DNA from: Eubacterium sp. | GTDB taxonomy: Bacteria > Bacillota > Clostridia > Oscillospirales > Ruminococcaceae | Direction: 5' to 3' | DNA length: 40,978 bases | Assembly (NCBI GenBank): GCA_031271685.1 | Contig: JAISVH010000095.1 | Coordinates: forward strand, 1 to 40,978 | Shown here: positions 14,052 through 23,311 of the stretch, one piece after another | Numbering within the stretch: the stretch's first letter is position 1 | How the letters are laid out: every line of letters starts with the position of its first letter | The notes under the pieces: model-generated | What the model was told of the DNA's origin: nothing | Seen by the model: only the letters and a program-made list of their open reading frames with translations | Databases searched by the model: none | Made by a program: the position numbers and the translations under genes

Positions 14052-16472
14052 TTACTTAAGGCCAAGCCCCATCTCATAAAGCGGGGAGGTTTTTTTAAGT
14101 TTCAGAAAATCTCCTAAAATTATATCTCCATTTTCATCACGTGAGATAAAGTCTCCCACATCAGTGTCGGTGAGCTTTATTAAATTGATGCCGTTTATAT
14201 GTCCTCCTTTTTCGGATATCTCAAAAAAGCTAGGTCTTTCTACAGATATAAAATCATTGGCGGTCACCGTATAATCGCCTATTTTAGATATTCCGCCAAT
14301 GCTGAGCGAAGAGTTTTCAACCGTTCCCGAAACGGCGTCGTTTTTTCCTTTCGCTGCGGTCCGCAGCGAAATAGAATCAATAAGCTTGTTTTCAGGCTTT
14401 ATAACCGGATTATCTCGAAGCAGATAGTTTTGATCCAGTGCGTCCAACGAAACGCAGTTATACAGCCTTAGGTCACCGGGATTAAAATTGTCTGAAAAGT
14501 TAGCCATAACGTTGTCAAACGATATGCAGTTTTTAAGAATATGGTTGCTGGGCTGTCCCTCTCCTCCCAGCTTAAATCCATTGTGTCCATTGGCATAGGC
14601 GACGCAGTTTTCATACGTCATGGGATAAGACGGGCCAGTTGAAACTCGGGTGAACATATCAAACCCGTCGTCAACGTTATGATGAGCGACACATCCCCGC
14701 ATAACATTGCCCGGCCCCCCCGCCATCGAGTGGTATCCATCGGCGTTGTTAAGCGCATCATCTCTATTATAGCGTGACGTGCAGTTAATGAAAAGATTCC
14801 CTCTTGACCATGCTTCAGGCGGCAAACCGTTGTCGTATCCTGCCACGCCTATTCCGTTTTTAGCGAACTCAAGCACACAGTTTTCGATAATGTTAAAGTC
14901 ACCGTTATTTTGCAGCCAGCCGCCGCGGTCTTCGGGCCCTGAACCGCCGGTTATAAACCGCTCAACATGCCAATAGCTTCCCTGTATTGAAAGTCCGCTA
15001 AGTTTGATATGCTCCACTCCCGGTTCGGGGCAGATTTTCACTCTTTTTTTAGAATTTCCTCCTGTCCCTTCTAAAACAATTTCGGCTTCTTTATAATCTC
15101 CGTCTACTAAATAAATAATCTGACCAGGTTCGGCCATTTTTACGGCGCTAGCCATTGAAGTGCGATTATCCCTATCTTTGCCGGAACGGTCTCCAAGTCC
15201 GTTAAGATCGGCCCAGATTGTTTCCCATCCGGCGGAATCTTTATCGGCATTAAATGTTACCGAAAAGCTACCTTCCACATCGCCGATCTTATACTCAAAA
15301 AAGTTTTTGCCTTCCTTGAGCTCAGCGTTTGCAACTACTTCGCCATAAACTTCCACCTTGCCGTTAAATACATTTTTATTTCCTAATTTTATACTTAAAT
15401 TTCCGTCGAAATTAGACTTTAAATTAAGAGTATAATCCGCAAGACCGGTTTCTGTCCTAGAAACCATCTTGACCTCATGATCAGGGTTTATATATCCGCC
15501 CGGCGACTCAGAAGTTTTAATATTTGCTGTCCCCATCTCAAAAACCTCAATATTTTCAACTAGCAAACGTGTTTCGCGCGCCGCAAAAAATCCCCAGTAC
15601 ATGTTATCCTTGTCAATGCGCTCCACACAGTCCGCCTTATCATATATAAGCGTTTCGGATTTTAAAGTTTCTCCGTCGGTGTTATAAAGCGTCATATAAA
15701 AGCCATCGTTTTTACGCTCAAGTTTATAAATCAAACTTACGCCGAGCGCTTGTTTGGTTAGATCTCTCGCTCCATTAGTTCCAACCGCTCCCACCGCAAA
15801 TATAGGACTGTCGCAGCCATCGCTGAAAATAGAGCCGGTTTGATCCTGACTGTTGTTTCGACCAGTAAATCCGATGCCCGCATAGTTAGTTATTGCGGGT
15901 ATTTCCTCATACCCCTCAACAGGCGGATCCATCCTGTGTGAACCCACAACGTCAAATGCCGCCATGCCTCCGGCGGTTTGGTTGTTGGTGGCACCGTCCA
16001 CCGAAGGATGCGCACCGACAAAAAGCTTTGTAACCCTTGCTGTGAGCACATAATTTTTTTCAGTGGGAAGCTTTGTATAAAAACAAGTGGCAGCCATATG
16101 TCCGACCGCGATTTTTCCTCCTCGGCTTTCAAGCACTATCTTATCGCTGTCGCTTATTTTTATCGGACTATCCGACTTAATCGCTTGTCCCAACTGGGCT
16201 TTATTCGGAATAAATCCCGCGCGGCTGTTTATGGAACGCGCGCTGTCAAGCCAGCCCGGATTTATCCAAACGTGATTTATGCCGTTCTGGCCCGGTCCGT
16301 TAGTTGGACCCTGAAAGAAAATATCTGTCGATTGGCCGAAAGCGCGATAATACCAATCCAGATCATTTGCCAGATTATTTGTTTCCTCTGCGCCTACATC
16401 AGGTATTTGAGCCGACAAAGCAAAAGCCGGACATAGTGTAAAAGTTAAAAATTTTTTAAATAGGCTGCACAT
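14052..16472 (-). CDS. Secreted pectate lyase, polysaccharide lyase family 9-like
   Basis: Cleaves polygalacturonate by beta-elimination outside the cell. The 806-residue protein starts with a signal peptide (MCSLFKKFLTFTLCPAFALSA). About 350 residues follow that resemble a lectin/laminin-type carbohydrate-binding region, then a right-handed beta-helix from about 410. The helix carries the PL9 signature: NADGYH (about 575), GGPGNVMRGC, NVDDGFDMF (about 603; Ca-binding Asp cluster) and NGHNGFKLGG (about 631), whose Lys is the expected catalytic base. ATG 16472 is preferred to one at 16517 because GGAGG (16481-16485) lies 8 bases before it and the signal peptide starts there. No dockerin is present. 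A palindromic R6 element sits in its promoter region. Confidence 0.85.
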   Translation of the reverse strand: MCSLFKKFLTFTLCPAFALSAQIPDVGAEETNNLANDLDWYYRAFGQSTDIFFQGPTNGPGQNGINHVWINPGWLDSARSINSRAGFIPNKAQLGQAIKSDSPIKISDSDKIVLESRGGKIAVGHMAATCFYTKLPTEKNYVLTARVTKLFVGAHPSVDGATNNQTAGGMAAFDVVGSHRMDPPVEGYEEIPAITNYAGIGFTGRNNSQDQTGSIFSDGCDSPIFAVGAVGTNGARDLTKQALGVSLIYKLERKNDGFYMTLYNTDGETLKSETLIYDKADCVERIDKDNMYWGFFAARETRLLVENIEVFEMGTANIKTSESPGGYINPDHEVKMVSRTETGLADYTLNLKSNFDGNLSIKLGNKNVFNGKVEVYGEVVANAELKEGKNFFEYKIGDVEGSFSVTFNADKDSAGWETIWADLNGLGDRSGKDRDNRTSMASAVKMAEPGQIIYLVDGDYKEAEIVLEGTGGNSKKRVKICPEPGVEHIKLSGLSIQGSYWHVERFITGGSGPEDRGGWLQNNGDFNIIENCVLEFAKNGIGVAGYDNGLPPEAWSRGNLFINCTSRYNRDDALNNADGYHSMAGGPGNVMRGCVAHHNVDDGFDMFTRVSTGPSYPMTYENCVAYANGHNGFKLGGEGQPSNHILKNCISFDNVMANFSDNFNPGDLRLYNCVSLDALDQNYLLRDNPVIKPENKLIDSISLRTAAKGKNDAVSGTVENSSLSIGGISKIGDYTVTANDFISVERPSFFEISEKGGHINGINLIKLTDTDVGDFISRDENGDIILGDFLKLKKTSPLYEMGLGLK

Positions 16473-16531
16473 ATAAGTATCCTCCAAAATATTAATTTGT
16501 AATGTGCCTTTTTTCAAATTATACAGCTAAT

Positions 16532-16575
16532 TATAGCAGTTTGACTTTTTATTAACTATAAGTCAAACTGCCATA
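16532..16575. repeat. R6 palindrome (copy 1 of 2), upstream of pectate lyase
   Basis: TATAGCAGTTTGACTT (16532-16547) and its near-perfect inverse AAGTCAAACTGCCATA (16560-16575). The same 43-44 bp structure recurs at 32326-32368. It lies about 60-100 bases upstream of the pectate lyase ATG, overlapping TATAAT-like words on the minus strand, so it may affect that promoter. Confidence 0.75.
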
Positions 16576-16614
16576 GCCTAAAAATAAACTAAAAGCATTT
16601 TGCTGTAGCTTAAA

Positions 16615-16794
16615 TTAAAGCAATACTGCACAGGTCTGGCGTGTAAAGCATGCAGATGGATTTTTCGTCAAACTAGGCAATTTTCCCGCGAGTATCTGTT
16701 GATATTTAAGGTAAAATTAACAAAGTTTGGCGAAAAATACGCAAGTGATTTGTGCGTCAAGCCGTTAAGCGCGAGTTGTGCGGTGCTGCCTTAA
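16615..16794 (-). repeat. R1 element, end type i, 180 bp
   Basis: Runs from TTAAAGCAATACTGCACAGG to GAGTTGTGCGGTGCTGCCTTAA. It is the reverse orientation of the 180-bp copies at 33815-33994 and 39744-39923, and the internal core (TGTTGATATTTAAGG, inverse of CCTTAAATATCAACGG) is shared. It ends 10 bases before the recN stop codon. Confidence 0.85.
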
Positions 16795-16804
16795 AAATCC
16801 ATTG

Positions 16805-18463
16805 TCAATTATCACCCGCTAACAGTTCCTCCGCCGTATTAACAGCGCTTAGGCTGTCCGGGTCACCCGAAATAATCCGCGCTAGCTCTTGCTTTCTCCC
16901 TTCGCGATCTAGCGTCCTTACGATTGTATAGGTTCGCTCATTTCGGCTTTCTTTTTCTATCAATAAATGATTAGTCGCCTTCGATGCTATCTGCGCTAAA
17001 TGTGTCACGCAAATAACCTGCCTTCTACCTGAAAGATCCGATAGTTTTACTCCTACTTTATTTGCGGCTCTTCCGCTTATTCCGGCATCAATTTCGTCAA
17101 AAATCATAGTGGGTATATCATCGCTTTCGGCAAGGCTGCTTTTGATAGCCAGCATTACACGCGACAGTTCACCTCCCGACGCAATTTTCGCAATAGGCTT
17201 AGGTTCTTCTCCTTTATTCACCGACATATACATTTCATCGCAGTCCATGCCGTTTACGGTTACTTTGTCTGCCGTTATCCTGAATTCAGGACGGGCATCC
17301 GGCATGTCCAGATAAATTAGTTCTTTTGTTATTTGCTCAGTTAGATTTTGCGCGGCGTCACGGCGTTTTTCAGAGATTTCTAAACCCAAAGCTTTCAGCC
17401 GTTCGCCGAGAGCTTTTTTTTCTTCTTTAAGCGAATTTATCAAATCCTCGGAAAAGCTAAGTTCTGCTAGCTCAACGCGCCACCTATCACATTCTTTAAT
17501 AATGTTGTCAAGACCCATTTTATACTTTCGTTTAAGCGATAAAATACCTGACATTTTTTCTTCAAGCGCATTTATGTCGATCTCTTCTTCTGTGCTCGGT
17601 ATTAGCTTGAAAACTTCGCCCTTTATGTCCAAAAGCTCATCATAAACGCTCTCTAGTCGGTTAGAAAGCCCGCTTATATTGTCGTTTCCCTCAACAGAAT
17701 TAAGCCTTTGCACAGACTTATAAATTAAATCCAACACGCCACTCGTTTGCTCTCCGCCAGACAAACCCTCAAATACAAAATTTAAAGCGTCCGATATATT
17801 TTGATTTCCTCGTGCCATCTCAAGAGCCAATGCCGTAGCTTCTTCATCTCCGAGCTTAAGCCCAAGACCTTCTATTTCTTTGATTTTGCTTTGCAATATC
17901 CCTATTAAAATCTCCTTTTGGGCACCCTCCTTTTCTATCCCCCTTATTCTCCTGCTGACCGCCGAAAAGCTGCGGAAACAATCCGCATATTCATTTAAAG
18001 TATTGCCTAACCCGGCAAACTCGTCCAACAGTTCACGCTGCTTATCTATATTGGTGAGAATACGGCTGTCCTGTTGTCCGTGTATATCCAACAGGTCAGC
18101 GGTAATCTCTTTTAAAACCATTGACGAAGCGGTTTTGCCGTTTATCCTTATGGTGGATTTTCCATCGGCGCTTATTTCACGCATAACCAGCAGTTCACCG
18201 TTATCACAGCCGTATCCGCTTTCAATAAGTTTTGCTTTTGAAAATTCGGACAGATTTTCAAAAAGAGCGGTTATAACTCCCTTATCACAGCCTTTACGCA
18301 CAATGTCCTTGTATACGCGTCCGCCGGCAACGGCGCTTATCCCACCGACAAGTATGCTTTTTCCCGCGCCGGTCTCACCGGTAAACACATTGAAGTTATC
18401 GTCAAAGTTAATCACCGCTTTTTCTATTATCGCTAAATTTTCAATATAAAGCTCTTTCAGCAA
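16805..18463 (-). CDS. recN: DNA repair protein RecN
   Basis: SMC-like ATPase that gathers double-strand-break ends for recombination repair. The 552 residues show the Walker A site GETGAGKSILV near the start, a long central coiled coil (about 150-360), the ABC signature IASGGELSRVMLAIKSS and Walker B MIFDEIDAGISG, then CVTHLAQIAS; the length is normal. It follows nadK by 14 bases, the usual nadK-recN order of Firmicutes, although argR/ahrC, often found between or beside them, is absent. It is last in a six-gene operon from dacF. Confidence 0.97.
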   Translation of the reverse strand: MLKELYIENLAIIEKAVINFDDNFNVFTGETGAGKSILVGGISAVAGGRVYKDIVRKGCDKGVITALFENLSEFSKAKLIESGYGCDNGELLVMREISADGKSTIRINGKTASSMVLKEITADLLDIHGQQDSRILTNIDKQRELLDEFAGLGNTLNEYADCFRSFSAVSRRIRGIEKEGAQKEILIGILQSKIKEIEGLGLKLGDEEATALALEMARGNQNISDALNFVFEGLSGGEQTSGVLDLIYKSVQRLNSVEGNDNISGLSNRLESVYDELLDIKGEVFKLIPSTEEEIDINALEEKMSGILSLKRKYKMGLDNIIKECDRWRVELAELSFSEDLINSLKEEKKALGERLKALGLEISEKRRDAAQNLTEQITKELIYLDMPDARPEFRITADKVTVNGMDCDEMYMSVNKGEEPKPIAKIASGGELSRVMLAIKSSLAESDDIPTMIFDEIDAGISGRAANKVGVKLSDLSGRRQVICVTHLAQIASKATNHLLIEKESRNERTYTIVRTLDREGRKQELARIISGDPDSLSAVNTAEELLAGDN

Positions 18464-18477
18464 ATTTTGACACCTCT

Positions 18478-19272
18478 CTACTTCAGTGGTCTCATAAGCT
18501 TATTATGCACCGAATCATAAAAACTGTTTTTAGACATATCAATAATATCAAGCCATAGCCCCGATTTTTTTATTTCTATCGCCTGGCTTCCGGTTATTCG
18601 GATTCGTTCGCCGCCATCAACACTTAACAATACTTCGTCCTTATCCGAATATTTTGAGAAAGTCACATTAAGAGCGTCTTCTCCACTGAAAATAATCGTT
18701 CTCCCGAAAAGGGTATGCGCGCACAGCGGCGTGAACTCAATGCAGGAAATTTCAGGCTCAAGTATCGGTCCTCCCGCCGAAAGGGCATAAGCCGTGGATC
18801 CGGTAGGGGTGCTAAAAATAAGTCCGTCCGCGCGTATTCGCGAAAACTCCAGTCCCCCGCCGCTTATTCTGAATTCGGGAAGTTTTGCTCCGGTCTCTCT
18901 GCTTATTACGGCATCGTTCAGCGCCAAAAAACTTTTTTCCTCAACTATAACGTCTAGCATCATCCTTTTCGAAACGCGGTAATCTCCGCTTTTAAGACGC
19001 GAAAGCTTATCCAATTCTGAAGGCTCAAGAGTTGCCATAAATCCTAAGGTGCCGGTGTTTATTCCAAGCAGGGGCTTTCTCGCACGCGCGGCGGACTTCC
19101 CCCAATTAAGTATGGTCCCGTCCCCACCAACGGTCATTACCAAATCACAAATTGAGATTTCAGAGGATTCCGTTGTAACGACAATGCATTGCCTCTTCAG
19201 GTGTGACAAAACGGAATCTAATATTTCATCGGATTTTTCCTTTTCGTGATTAACACATAACAAAACTTTCAT
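18478..19272 (-). CDS. nadK: NAD kinase
   Basis: Phosphorylates NAD+ to NADP+. The 264-residue product has the diagnostic GGDGTILN (about 50-57), LLGINTGTLGFMATLE, RIRADGLIFSTPTGSTAYALSAGGP and a C-terminal DGGERIRI block. Length is normal. It starts 20 bases downstream of the ADP-ribosylglycohydrolase-like gene in the same operon and is followed by recN. Confidence 0.97.
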   Translation of the reverse strand: MKVLLCVNHEKEKSDEILDSVLSHLKRQCIVVTTESSEISICDLVMTVGGDGTILNWGKSAARARKPLLGINTGTLGFMATLEPSELDKLSRLKSGDYRVSKRMMLDVIVEEKSFLALNDAVISRETGAKLPEFRISGGGLEFSRIRADGLIFSTPTGSTAYALSAGGPILEPEISCIEFTPLCAHTLFGRTIIFSGEDALNVTFSKYSDKDEVLLSVDGGERIRITGSQAIEIKKSGLWLDIIDMSKNSFYDSVHNKLMRPLK

Positions 19273-19292
19273 GCTATTTTTCTTTCAAAAAA

Positions 19293-20366
19293 CTATTCTT
19301 CATTAAATACGCTGACGCTGTATAATTGCTCAGACATGTCCAACAGAAGATTTTTATATTGTATTTTCTTTACCCAACGCCTGGGTATTATCCCCACTCC
19401 TCTGCAAGCGCCTGCAAGGCCTCCGGCCAGTGACGCGCAGACTTCGCTTTCACCATCGTGATTGACCGCAAGCTGTATAGTATGAATATAGCTTTCTTCA
19501 TGCAACGCTGCGCAAAAAACTGCGATAGCCAACGCTTCAGCCGCGCTTTTGCCGCTACCTATTTCAGCTAAAGCTCCTCGGGGAGGAAGCGAAGGTTCAT
19601 AAAGCAACCTTAGCGCTAAATCCAAATATTCCAACACTTCATCGTGTCCATTATAATTTTTAAGTATTTTTACAGACCTTTTGGCGGATTCTTCTATCGA
19701 ATAACCGTTGATTATTTCAGCGATTATCGCGCTATAACACCCGGCCGCAAGATATCCCGATGTTCCGCAGTGGGTAATAGCGGCGAAATCGGCACCCGCA
19801 CGAAAGGCTATTTCAGGATCATAGTTGAAATAAAGTCCGGCCGCTAAAACCCTCTTTAACCCTCCATTATCACTATTATTGTTTATTTTAGAGTTAATTT
19901 TGCCGTAATTCATCTCTTTTGCGGAAAGCAACGCCTCTATACTGACATTGTCGAGGTACCTATTTTTATAAAGACCTTTAGCCCTTAAAAGACGCATGTG
20001 ATATTTGTTTCTGCGGTCGTCAAAAATCCATGCGTATTCTTTGCCGGCTATGCTTTTTGTTTGTGTATAAAGCCATACTTGGTATGAATAAAAAACATAT
20101 GCCGTATAGTTTATCTCTTTCCCTTTAGATTCATAATCCGCCCATAATATTCCGTCGGCCGTGAAGAGCATAAGCTGAGTGGCATCTGTAAACAGCGCTG
20201 TGCCCGATTTTTTGCTGACCGCTAATTCAAGGCAGCCCTGCGTCTCAAACCGATCGCATATCTGTTCAAAATTCAAGGTTCTGGCAGGATGCCCAAAAGC
20301 ATCGCCGATGGCAAAACCCAAAATAGCCCCGTCAAAACGGTCGGAATTTAAGATTCTTTTCCCCAT
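19293..20366 (-). CDS. ADP-ribosylglycohydrolase-family protein with altered metal sites
   Basis: The 357-residue helical protein resembles the DraG/ARH family, which removes ADP-ribose using two Mg2+ or Mn2+ ions. The start FDGAILGFAIGDAFGHPART is the standard opening. The first metal motif (usually S/T-D-D-T) reads FTDATQ at 59-64, with Ala62 in place of the second Asp. The second (usually D-G/T-D-S/T-D) reads HDGESEV from 303, with two Asp-to-Glu changes, followed by the usual SLAGGLAGA helix. A GAGGAGG ribosome-binding site precedes the ATG, which overlaps the end of the upstream gene by 19 bases. Function may be altered hydrolysis or ADP-ribose binding; it could also be an orthologous subgroup that tolerates these residues. 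Confidence 0.75.
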   Translation of the reverse strand: MGKRILNSDRFDGAILGFAIGDAFGHPARTLNFEQICDRFETQGCLELAVSKKSGTALFTDATQLMLFTADGILWADYESKGKEINYTAYVFYSYQVWLYTQTKSIAGKEYAWIFDDRRNKYHMRLLRAKGLYKNRYLDNVSIEALLSAKEMNYGKINSKINNNSDNGGLKRVLAAGLYFNYDPEIAFRAGADFAAITHCGTSGYLAAGCYSAIIAEIINGYSIEESAKRSVKILKNYNGHDEVLEYLDLALRLLYEPSLPPRGALAEIGSGKSAAEALAIAVFCAALHEESYIHTIQLAVNHDGESEVCASLAGGLAGACRGVGIIPRRWVKKIQYKNLLLDMSEQLYSVSVFNEE

Positions 20367-21328
20367 ACATCCTCCTCGTCCGTCTTATATTTTATAGTAT
20401 TTGATTTATTATAGACTATTCTGGAAAATACAATGTCGTCCCCTGATTTAAATAAACGCTCAAGCAGGCAAAGCAAATTGCCCGGAGTAATAATTACGCC
20501 CATTCCATGGATCTTATTGCCGGTTTCGCGCAGTATATGCCAGACAAGCAAAACACAGTTTTTCGAAATGGCAAAATACGACTTGAAACCTCCGGAATGA
20601 AATTTTCTGAATTTAGCTCCGGCGGCAAACCACAGCTTTGAACAGTAATCCAGATCATCTGAATAAGCAGCGTCGGGTTCACGTTCGCAGAGCCTTTGAA
20701 ACTTTGATTCCCACGGATAAGACTGCTTTAATATCCTTATAATCTCTTCTTTTGCCTTGGCAATCCGCTCAGGTGAAAGCTTAAGTCCGTAGCAGACCGT
20801 TGTTTTGAGGTCATGTACGGCACAAAAACGTATATATCGATTCCGTTCGGCAGTAAAGAATATCCCCTGGCCAAATGTACGCCCCCATTTATAGGTTTCG
20901 GTATCATAGTTGCCATATGAAACTACTCGTCCGTTAAAAGCGATGTCGCAATGCCCCAATTTTCCCCCCGGCCTTAAATGAAAAAGCACTTCCATGTCGG
21001 GAACTTCAGGACAGATAGGGTTCTTCAAAATATCCAGTCTTCTTATAAACCTAGGAAATATTAAAGTTGAAACAAAGACCGAAGGAAAACCCCTGTTCGA
21101 TAAGCGGAAAGCCGCGCAGTAAAATATAAGCAACGTTAAAGCCGTCCCCCACCTTATGGCAGGAGCGAACGAAAGTATGATCCCTGCTAGCAGGTAAGAA
21201 AAAAAAACAATTATATCCAAAGCCTGATTTTCATTTCCATCACGGCTTCCCATTATCACATCAACAAGCTTTATCATCGCTTTAAAAAAGATATACACGA
21301 TAATAGCCGGAATAATTATAACACTCAT
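20348..21328 (-). CDS. Membrane-anchored permuted papain-like (YiiX/YaeF, NlpC/P60-type) candidate
   Basis: A 326-residue protein of unknown function. The N-terminus has a hydrophobic start (MSVIIIPAIIVYIFF) and two further helices (about 40-75), then a soluble domain. That domain has HLRPGGKLGHCDIAFNG (about 117-133; His in a strand-turn) and, some 110 residues later, DLDYCSKLWFAAGAKF with a conserved-looking Cys. The His-before-Cys order and the Y-C-S-x-L pattern fit the permuted NlpC/P60 (YiiX) group, a cysteine amidase or lipid-acting fold. It overlaps rlmH (4 bases) and the ARH-like gene (19 bases), so it is translated in coupling. Some other cysteine hydrolase cannot be excluded. Confidence 0.5.
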   Translation of the reverse strand: MSVIIIPAIIVYIFFKAMIKLVDVIMGSRDGNENQALDIIVFFSYLLAGIILSFAPAIRWGTALTLLIFYCAAFRLSNRGFPSVFVSTLIFPRFIRRLDILKNPICPEVPDMEVLFHLRPGGKLGHCDIAFNGRVVSYGNYDTETYKWGRTFGQGIFFTAERNRYIRFCAVHDLKTTVCYGLKLSPERIAKAKEEIIRILKQSYPWESKFQRLCEREPDAAYSDDLDYCSKLWFAAGAKFRKFHSGGFKSYFAISKNCVLLVWHILRETGNKIHGMGVIITPGNLLCLLERLFKSGDDIVFSRIVYNKSNTIKYKTDEEDVWGKES

Positions 21329-21804
21329 TTATGATATTTCATTCCTCTTTGAATGGTGACTGCACGATAGATTTGTTCGGCGAGCGCCACACGAGCCATC
21401 TGATGTGGCAGCGTCATAGCAGAAAGCGACAGCTTTAAACCGGCAGCCGATTTTATTTTCTCAGAGAGTCCAAACGAGCTACCGATAACAAAGCACGCCT
21501 CTTTTCCGGTCTCGCTTATATGGGCCATTATTTCAGCAAACCTCTCTGAAGTCATTTGCCTTCCCTCGACACAAAGCGCTATAAGATAGTGACGACTGCC
21601 CAACCTTGAAAGTATTTCTTCTGTCTCCTTAGAAAGTGCGGCATTTATCAGTTTTTCCGAAGGGCCGTCAGGAAGCTTTATCGGAGATAATTCGGTATAG
21701 ATTATATCACAATACGGCTTTAATCGTTTAATATATTCAGCTTCACATTCTTTAAAATAGCTTTCTTTCAAGCCTCCCATGGTGATAATATTAATTTTTG
21801 TCAT
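21325..21804 (-). CDS. rlmH: 23S rRNA (pseudouridine1915-N3)-methyltransferase RlmH
   Basis: SPOUT-class enzyme methylating pseudouridine 1915 in helix 69 of 23S rRNA, using S-adenosylmethionine. The 159 residues contain the family blocks IALCVEGRQMTSERFAE, CFVIGSSFGLSEKIKSAA, LSLSAMTLPHQMARVALAEQIYRA and the end IQRGMKYHK. Length is exactly that of the family. It overlaps dacF and the YiiX-like gene by 4 bases each. Confidence 0.97.
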   Translation of the reverse strand: MTKINIITMGGLKESYFKECEAEYIKRLKPYCDIIYTELSPIKLPDGPSEKLINAALSKETEEILSRLGSRHYLIALCVEGRQMTSERFAEIMAHISETGKEACFVIGSSFGLSEKIKSAAGLKLSLSAMTLPHQMARVALAEQIYRAVTIQRGMKYHK

Positions 21805-23204
21805 CGCTTGATGCGGCGATTTTTATTTTTAGAATTTTTGGATTTTATGACAGTGCCCACAACCATAAGCGTTATTAAAAGGATAGCTAAAACTATCAGC
21901 CCGGCCTTAAGCCAGGTTTGGTCTAAAACTTTTCTAACGTTGTCTGTAAATTCTGCAACAGCGGATTTTTGCACACTGTCCGCCGCGACCAGTTGGACTG
22001 TTACCAGTGTCTCGTCCGCTAGTCGAAGCTCGACTGAGCCTAAAATTTCACCTTTTTCAACCGGGGCGTTGATAGCTTCTTTGTCGGTGTTAATTCTGCG
22101 CTGTATCGCCGATTCGTTCACCTCTTTAGGGAGCAGAGTAAAATAATCGTCCATAGGTTTTAGCTGTATAGTATCTGAATTTTCACCCTGAAGTACCGGC
22201 ATAGTGGCGACTATATCATTTTTTGTCAAAACGGTTTTATACTCAAAATAATCAAACGCCCAGTTATAAAGAGCCAGGTGATCTTTAAAATGATAGTTTC
22301 CCTTTGTTTCAGTTCCGTCAGTGTCATAATACGGCGCTCCCATGGTCACCAGTATATATGTGTAGCCATTCCTTTCGGCAATTGATACAAGGCTCGCATG
22401 TCCTTCGGCAGCCTCTCCGCTAATTAGATCGTAATATAGATCGATGCTGCCGGTTTTGACTCCCTTGGCATATTCGTAATAATAATCCGAAGTTGGATTT
22501 AGCAACAGATTAGTCGTAAATATTGTATATCCCCCCGGATTGTTGGAATTCGGCGGCATGTCATATTCATATGCGCTGCAAATATCCATAAATTCAGGAT
22601 AATTTTCGTAAACATATTTGGTGATAAGATACATATCATAGGGGGTGGAATAATTATCTTCTTGATGAAGACCATGCGGGTTTCCAAAATTTGTATTTTT
22701 GCATCCGAGTTCCAATGCTTTTTCGTTCATCATGTCAACAAATTTGCTCATATCTCCGCCGCCGACATTATAAGCCAAAATATTGGCAGCTTCACAGGCC
22801 GAAACTATCATAAGAGCATACAGACAATCACGGTAGGTCACATTTGTCTGACCAGGACGGATATCCGCATGGGAAGGACCATACTTGTTTAAATCCGACG
22901 AAGAAAATTCATCCATTACTAATGCGGGTATATCGACGAATTCATCAAGGTTAGGAATATTTTCTATTGTTATCAACGCCGTCATTATTTTCGTTGTAGA
23001 AGCAGGAAAAAACTTTTCCGTATGTTTTTTTTGATAAACCACCATGTCAGTAGCGGTGTTTATCATGAAAACTCCCTCACTATATATTTTAGTGTCAGGA
23101 TTAAAGGCAGCCGGCACTGTTTGTATGTTTCCGAAAAAAGCATAAAATATAACTATTGTCGAAAGTAAAATTTTTAGCTTTTTATTATTTTTTTTATTTC
23201 CCAT
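21801..23204 (-). CDS. dacF: D-alanyl-D-alanine carboxypeptidase, DacA/DacF-type (PBP5 family)
   Basis: Serine peptidase trimming the terminal D-Ala of peptidoglycan stem peptides. The 467-residue protein has an N-terminal signal segment (LKILLSTIVIFYAFFGNIQTVPAA), the S-x-x-K motif S69-TTK72 in FFPASTTKIMTAL, and K-T-G at 250-252 in YAKGVKTGS. It ends in a membrane helix (AGLIVLAILLITLMVVGTVI) and a basic tail. The second motif, normally S-x-N, reads S135-A-C137 (VSACEAANILA). The typical C-terminal beta domain (about 340-420) precedes the anchor. First gene of the operon dacF-rlmH-YiiX-ARH-nadK-recN, divergent from metY. The symbol dacF is by resemblance; it could equally be called dacA. 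Confidence 0.88.
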   Translation of the reverse strand: MGNKKNNKKLKILLSTIVIFYAFFGNIQTVPAAFNPDTKIYSEGVFMINTATDMVVYQKKHTEKFFPASTTKIMTALITIENIPNLDEFVDIPALVMDEFSSSDLNKYGPSHADIRPGQTNVTYRDCLYALMIVSACEAANILAYNVGGGDMSKFVDMMNEKALELGCKNTNFGNPHGLHQEDNYSTPYDMYLITKYVYENYPEFMDICSAYEYDMPPNSNNPGGYTIFTTNLLLNPTSDYYYEYAKGVKTGSIDLYYDLISGEAAEGHASLVSIAERNGYTYILVTMGAPYYDTDGTETKGNYHFKDHLALYNWAFDYFEYKTVLTKNDIVATMPVLQGENSDTIQLKPMDDYFTLLPKEVNESAIQRRINTDKEAINAPVEKGEILGSVELRLADETLVTVQLVAADSVQKSAVAEFTDNVRKVLDQTWLKAGLIVLAILLITLMVVGTVIKSKNSKNKNRRIKR

Positions 23205-23311
23205 CTAGACAAAGCCCCTTAAAAAGTATATAATTAAACCAAACATTATTTATTATTATAGCACAAACCCCAAAAAAACGCAATAAAAAATATATATTAA
23301 AGAGGATATTT

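Noticed and set aside
16473-16517. Longer start of the pectate lyase (MKKGTLQINILEDTY...)
   Set aside because: The inner ATG at 16472 has a GGAGG site at 8 bases and begins a typical signal peptide; the longer N-terminus would bury it.
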